Virus record (IMG/VR): IMGVR_UViG_3300043331_000306
Location: 1-42,735 of that record
Source of the DNA: a virus
Length of the DNA stretch: 42,735 nt
Direction: 5' to 3' (one strand)
The position numbers and the translations under genes were made by a program. Under the pieces are notes generated by a model. The model was not told the DNA's origin. It did not search any database and saw nothing but the letters and a program-made list of their open reading frames with translations. Position 1 is the first letter of the stretch; every line of letters begins with the position of its first letter. This document shows positions 38,823 to 42,735 of the stretch, one piece after another.

Positions 38823-38839
38823 TGTACCAAATTGGTACA
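38823..38839. repeat. 17-bp dispersed palindrome, copy 8
   Basis: Exact TGTACCAAATTGGTACA, directly abutting the stop codon of the DUF3987-like gene and 112 nt before the 47-residue gene. Outer bases AGTGG and TCACT extend the symmetry with one mismatch. Nothing else was found in 38711-38839, including no convincing terminator between the converging transcripts. Confidence 0.95.
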
Positions 38840-40039
38840 TCACTTCTTGGGCTTCCACTTGTAGACCTTATCCCCACTCTTTAGCACAGTCACGTCCACC
38901 ACGTTCATCTGGATCATCAGCTCTTCGATGGCCTTGAACTCCGCGGCGCCAACGTCCCTGTAGAATTTACTGAGGATGTCGGCGCGGCTCACAGCGGTCA
39001 TGGACTGCACGTAGTCGAGAACCCGCTGAGCGTCGATGGCACCCTTAGCGCGGCCAAGCCCACCGAAGGTTCGATGCATCTTCAACTCCGCCGCCTTCAG
39101 TAACTTATTCGCCCGGTCGAAGTCCTGCAAACTCATCCTCATCGTGTCGCCTCGACTCGCACTCAGTACCATCATCAGTTTCCGAATGTGCGTAGCTCGG
39201 CGTTCAGCATAGTACGCGAAGCGAGGATCATCGACTGGATAGTCCCCTCGCTTCAGCGCAGCGTCGTACTCAGTGTACCATCGCACGTAGGCTTGCTCTC
39301 CACTCGGATCGAATTTGAACTCCCCAGCCAGCGTATTGATGCGAGCCAGGTCGGCCACAAGCGCCTCGCGTAGTCTCATCTGATGCGATGTCAGGACATG
39401 CTTGGGTGAGGTGAAACCTTTCTGCTCCTCGCAGATGTAGATGTTGCGACTGGTATAGCCGCCACCAATCGCTTCCTGTGGCAGGATAGACTGCAGCCAG
39501 TCCGGCGCTGTCGCTCCGCAGAAGTTGAAGCACACACCGTTGACGAAGTCTCGTCCTCGTCCGATAGTTTCGTATGTCCACTTATCTTTGCAGTCATACC
39601 AGTCAGTCAGGTTGGATAGGAACTTTAGATCATTCTGTCCGAGGAACACGCTGAGCTCTTCACTAAAGCCGGTGATGCTACAGTGCCACCTGATGCGCTT
39701 CATTGAGGGATCGTTGAAGGACTGAGCGTTGTCCTTCATCAGTTTGATCAGTGCCTCACGAGTGGTCGCTTCCGCTGCCATGACGACACCAGCTACTTCG
39801 CTCAGCAAGTCCTTCCCGATTCCCAAAGCTACACCCTTACGAGTGCGACCGGAGGGACCTACAAGGACGACATACATGTTGGGGTAGATAGTCTCAAAGC
39901 CCCAGTGGAAGTACACCTTTCGCTGGAGCGCGGCGGCAATCAGCGAGAGACCAATCCAAGTATGATATGAGGTAGGCGGCTCACTCCCTTTCGTGTATTC
40001 CAGATAACCGCTTATCCAGTCCGAGACCTGGCGTGGCAC
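38840..40039 (-). CDS. DUF3987-like replication ATPase
   Basis: A 399-residue protein from GTG 40039 with GGGGA 5 nt upstream. It has a P-loop GPSGRTRKG (61-69), a variant Walker A of the DUF3987/YfjI family, near an N-terminus (WISGYLEYTKGSEPPTSYHT) typical of such proteins. Further motifs include a GFSEELSVFLG segment near 125 and a Cys-containing FCGATAPDWL stretch. A winged-helix-like C-terminus (RADILSKFYRDVGAAEFKAI) follows. These proteins often replace a helicase or primase partner in phage replication modules; here it follows the DNA polymerase, which supports a replicative role. Confidence 0.75.
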   Translation of the reverse strand: MPRQVSDWISGYLEYTKGSEPPTSYHTWIGLSLIAAALQRKVYFHWGFETIYPNMYVVLVGPSGRTRKGVALGIGKDLLSEVAGVVMAAEATTREALIKLMKDNAQSFNDPSMKRIRWHCSITGFSEELSVFLGQNDLKFLSNLTDWYDCKDKWTYETIGRGRDFVNGVCFNFCGATAPDWLQSILPQEAIGGGYTSRNIYICEEQKGFTSPKHVLTSHQMRLREALVADLARINTLAGEFKFDPSGEQAYVRWYTEYDAALKRGDYPVDDPRFAYYAERRATHIRKLMMVLSASRGDTMRMSLQDFDRANKLLKAAELKMHRTFGGLGRAKGAIDAQRVLDYVQSMTAVSRADILSKFYRDVGAAEFKAIEELMIQMNVVDVTVLKSGDKVYKWKPKK

Positions 40040-40065
40040 GCTGTTCCCCGTTGTCGTGACTGTTG

Positions 40066-41646
40066 TTAACGAATACCGAGGGCTTTTTTAACTGCACTGC
40101 GAAACTCTCGATCTGAGTGGCACTCTGGTATCTCCTGCATCCCCGTTGGATTCATCTTCGGGTCGAAGCCTCCCCAGTTCCAGCCTACCTTCGTATCAGT
40201 TGGGATGGTGAAGGAGCGACCGTTGTACTCCATTGTGGGGGAGATGTAGTCGTCGATAGCCTGGGAGATACGCCAGGCTTCAGGAGAGTTGAGTAGGCGC
40301 TTCGGAAACTGGTAGAGGACGGAGTCATGCGTTTGTGCGAGCAGGTCTACGTTCGCCTTCACGCTGATGCTCTCATCCTCGTAGCTGTCACACATTCCTT
40401 GATTGATGGAGTCCACTACCGTGGATTGAGGGATTGCGCTGTAAGCAGACTTCCACAGATCCTTCCCCCACTGGTCAAGAAAGCGGATGCGGCGGCCGAA
40501 GCAGTTGACCAACATCCTGTCGTTTCGAGACAACTGCTGCTTCACCCATTCATGGAATTGAGTGCGGATGCCGACGTAGACTCGGTGGTAAGCAGTGATG
40601 ATCTGCTTAGCTTCGTTCTCCAGTATCTCATTCATGAGGGCGAACATACGGTACTCTTCATCGTAGTTCAAACCGTGGTTCGCTTTCTTCCCCGCTTGCC
40701 TCACACTCATAGTGCGCGGCATGAATGGATGCCATGGTTTCAAGCGTGGATTGCTCAACCTCAGCGCACGAATCTCCTCTTCGTCGTTCCTCATGCCGAT
40801 GAGCTTGTGTTCCTCCCGGACGAGCGCGGCGACGGCTTCCTCTTTCGCTTCCTTTCTCAACTCGTAGGAAAGACGCTCGATGGTCATCATAGTGCCAGTG
40901 TACAAGTGAGGGTCGATGCCATTCTGGACTACGTGCAACATCCGAGCGTCACCGGACAAGTAGGCGACGACCACCCACTCCGCTTGCCGCTTATCCTTCT
41001 CGATGAAGAAGTAATCGTCGTCCGCTACGAGGAACTTCTTGAACGCCGGGTCGAGAGCTTGAAGGTTGCAGCCAGTGTCAAAGACAGTCTTGCCCGAGGA
41101 GAGGCGACCGAATTTAGTTCCTCGTGGATTGTAAGCTCCCCGAAGACGGTTGTCTGAGTCGAATTGGATTTCAAGGTAACTGCTGCGGAGTTTGTCGTAT
41201 CCGCGTATCTGCTGGATAAGACTCGCTTCACGGAGTCCCTTACGCTGTGAAGTACCTCGCGCAATTCGTTGTAGTGCTCGATCGTCAGCGGTGACTGAGC
41301 CATCCCTCCCCTTGTACGGCGGAATCCCTTTCTCGACGTAGAAGTAGTTTTGGACTTGCTTAGGACTGTTCGGATTGATTTCATAGCCGACGATCTTGTA
41401 GAGCTCCTCGAGCGCTGTGTCCCTTGCCTTGGCGATGTCATTGCTGGTCTCCTGTAGAGCGGCCCGATCGACCTTGATCCCACGAGTCATCATGAACATC
41501 AGCGGCTCATACAGCCGGATGGTCATGTCGTAGGCAGGGCGGAAGCCCTCCTCGTTTAGGTCATTCCAGAAGGCGTTGCGACACTCGAAGGTGCAAGCTG
41601 CGTCGATGGCGTTGTAGACGTAGAGTTTGTCGTCAGGAGTTCTCAC
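40066..41646 (-). CDS. family A DNA polymerase, with the last part of a split exonuclease domain
   Basis: A 526-residue protein from GTG 41646. Polymerase motif A is DKRQAE (218-223), motif B RQAGKKANHG (316-325) and motif C QTHDS (438-442). Two residues are unusual: a His at the position usually Phe or Tyr in motif B, and Ser instead of Glu after HD in motif C. Its N-terminus (YVYNAIDAACTFE) carries the ExoIII Tyr11-x3-Asp15 motif, while ExoI and ExoII lie in the upstream gene. GTG overlaps that gene by GTGA and has AAGGAG 5 nt upstream, so it is translated on its own. Confidence 0.9.
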   Translation of the reverse strand: MRTPDDKLYVYNAIDAACTFECRNAFWNDLNEEGFRPAYDMTIRLYEPLMFMMTRGIKVDRAALQETSNDIAKARDTALEELYKIVGYEINPNSPKQVQNYFYVEKGIPPYKGRDGSVTADDRALQRIARGTSQRKGLREASLIQQIRGYDKLRSSYLEIQFDSDNRLRGAYNPRGTKFGRLSSGKTVFDTGCNLQALDPAFKKFLVADDDYFFIEKDKRQAEWVVVAYLSGDARMLHVVQNGIDPHLYTGTMMTIERLSYELRKEAKEEAVAALVREEHKLIGMRNDEEEIRALRLSNPRLKPWHPFMPRTMSVRQAGKKANHGLNYDEEYRMFALMNEILENEAKQIITAYHRVYVGIRTQFHEWVKQQLSRNDRMLVNCFGRRIRFLDQWGKDLWKSAYSAIPQSTVVDSINQGMCDSYEDESISVKANVDLLAQTHDSVLYQFPKRLLNSPEAWRISQAIDDYISPTMEYNGRSFTIPTDTKVGWNWGGFDPKMNPTGMQEIPECHSDREFRSAVKKALGIR

Positions 41647-42713
41647 GCGTTCTCCTTAATGTTGTCGAAGCGCACCATGTTCTTCCAGTACGCTTGGTTG
41701 CCACAATAGAGTGAGCCCAGGAAGTCAAGCGACTTCAGCATCTCCGGGAACATCACGCTATGAGCAATCATTGTATCCTCGATCATGTCAGGAGTCAATG
41801 GCTCCACGATCACTCCGACCCGAGTCGCTAGAAAATGTATGTCGAAGATACCGTTTTGGAATACCTTGACTATCTTGCGATTCCCCAGCACACGAGCCAT
41901 CCCCTTCCACAGAGCTACCTCCTCGGCCTCGTCGAAGACGTTGTGGTAGAAGGGGAACGACATGGCCTGTGTCGGCGAGTCCGCGAGGGCGATGGCTGAG
42001 ACTTCATAGTTGACGACTTCAATATCAACCGAGAAGCGTGGGCAGGAGTTAAAGTAGTCGAGCCACTCAAGAGCATTTCTAATACCGCTCGGGAGGAGTA
42101 TCTCGCGCTCAGGGCGGCGGAGCTCAGGAGTCGTCGCCTCTTCCTTGATCTTCCTGAGGTCGTTGGTCGTATAGTAGCGTTGGATGTAAGGGCTAATGCG
42201 ATCACCGCTCTTCTTCTTAGGACCGCCACCGTAGAGTGAGGACGCTGGGTGAATGATGGGGATAGCCTTCGCACATGAGAGCTCAGGCCGCGTCTCCACC
42301 ACGTAGCCACGTATCCGATTGATTCTCCACGGAGGAGCTTCGCCACAGATCGCAGCGAGAGCGGGGTTGCCAGCCGGAACCAGTATGTTTGCCTTCGTCC
42401 TGTTAAGTTCATCGATAAGCTCATTGACCCATACCCTCCCGGCTTCAGTGAATCGCATCGTGCGTTCGTCGAAGTACGGACTTATGTCATTGCCAGGCGG
42501 CTTCTCCTTGACTACGTTCGTGATGTAGATGTCGTGGCGAAGTATCCCGGCCGAGTGCAAGCACTGGTCGAGGACACCTCCGGCGGGGCCAACGAAGGGA
42601 CGGCCGAGCTTCGCCTCGATTGTCCCAGGAGCCTCACCGATCAGTGCGATACGAGCGTTGAGGTCGCCCTCAGGCCCGACGAGCGTGCGCGCTGCTTGAG
42701 GGAAGAAGCTCAT
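41643..42713 (-). CDS. uracil-DNA-glycosylase-like domain fused to the first part of a 3-prime exonuclease
   Basis: A 356-residue protein from ATG 42713 (AGGGG 5 nt upstream); GTG 42728 would add five residues, and numbering here is from that GTG. Residues 27-175 have the UDG family 4/5 pattern: GEAPG (31-35), GRPFVGPAGG (42-51) and HP at 160-161. The Cys pair that begins the iron-sulfur site in family 4 is absent. Residues 225-361 carry ExoI Asp235-x-Glu237 (SVDIEV) and ExoII Asn292...Asp296 (QNGIFD), then stop before ExoIII. It could act in proofreading or uracil handling at the fork, presumably paired with the polymerase encoded next. Confidence 0.85.
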   Translation of the reverse strand: MSFFPQAARTLVGPEGDLNARIALIGEAPGTIEAKLGRPFVGPAGGVLDQCLHSAGILRHDIYITNVVKEKPPGNDISPYFDERTMRFTEAGRVWVNELIDELNRTKANILVPAGNPALAAICGEAPPWRINRIRGYVVETRPELSCAKAIPIIHPASSLYGGGPKKKSGDRISPYIQRYYTTNDLRKIKEEATTPELRRPEREILLPSGIRNALEWLDYFNSCPRFSVDIEVVNYEVSAIALADSPTQAMSFPFYHNVFDEAEEVALWKGMARVLGNRKIVKVFQNGIFDIHFLATRVGVIVEPLTPDMIEDTMIAHSVMFPEMLKSLDFLGSLYCGNQAYWKNMVRFDNIKENA

Positions 42714-42735
42714 TTGTGCCCCTGGCACTGAACAT

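Noticed and set aside
1278-38839. The repeated palindrome as a CRISPR array or insertion-sequence end
   Set aside because: Copies are kilobases apart, have no spacers, no flanking duplications and no transposase between them.
41640-41650. Programmed frameshift or assembly error joining the two polymerase genes
   Set aside because: No slippery heptamer is present, and the downstream GTG has a perfect AAGGAG at proper spacing, so a real split is favoured. Resequencing would settle it.

Overview
The window reads as most or all of the genome of a tailed double-stranded DNA bacteriophage with a podovirus-like gene set: terminase, portal, scaffold, major capsid protein, adaptor, a tail-stabilisation-like protein and very large internal virion proteins, with no tape-measure or sheath gene. 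The DNA looks GC-rich, promoters look sigma-70-like, and lysis uses an M15 peptidase endolysin beside a three-segment holin. This fits a host in the Proteobacteria, but the host is an inference. No integrase, tRNA or CRISPR array was found.

Layout. From about 11.5 kb down to base 1, all genes run leftward. They form a dense set of small, mostly unknown, overlapping early genes. Recognisable members are a Sak4-like RecA-fold ATPase with a DUF669-like partner, a Cas4/RecB-like nuclease with iron-sulfur cysteines, a SWIM zinc-finger protein and a tandem pair of related helix-turn-helix proteins. From 42.7 down to 38.6 kb genes also run leftward: a uracil-DNA-glycosylase-like/exonuclease protein, a family A DNA polymerase and a DUF3987-like ATPase. 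A gene cut at base 1 points the same way, so the two leftward blocks are probably one early module on a circularly permuted map.

From 12.0 to 38.57 kb all genes run rightward. In order they are a possible early protein with a strong terminator, small terminase, small virion or accessory proteins, a sialidase-like repeat protein, large terminase, a PurD-like ATP-grasp enzyme, portal, zinc ribbon protein, scaffold, major capsid protein, decoration-like proteins, adaptor, lectin-like protein, holin, endolysin, collar fibre, tail protein and three internal virion proteins, the last 1782 residues long.

The most unusual feature is a 17-bp near-perfect palindrome, TGTACCAAATTGGTACA, present eight times every 3 to 8 kb around the whole map. 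Most copies lie in gaps between genes, and four sit 9 to 14 nt before a start codon. One copy abuts the start of the tandem helix-turn-helix genes, which are candidates for its binding protein. The divergent gap at 11.5-12.0 kb holds a roughly 250-bp imperfect inverted repeat with iteron-like units around a T-rich core, beside a near-consensus leftward promoter. It is a candidate replication origin or control region. Other points of interest are a DNA polymerase whose proofreading domain is split between two genes, and the ATP-grasp enzyme placed between terminase and portal.
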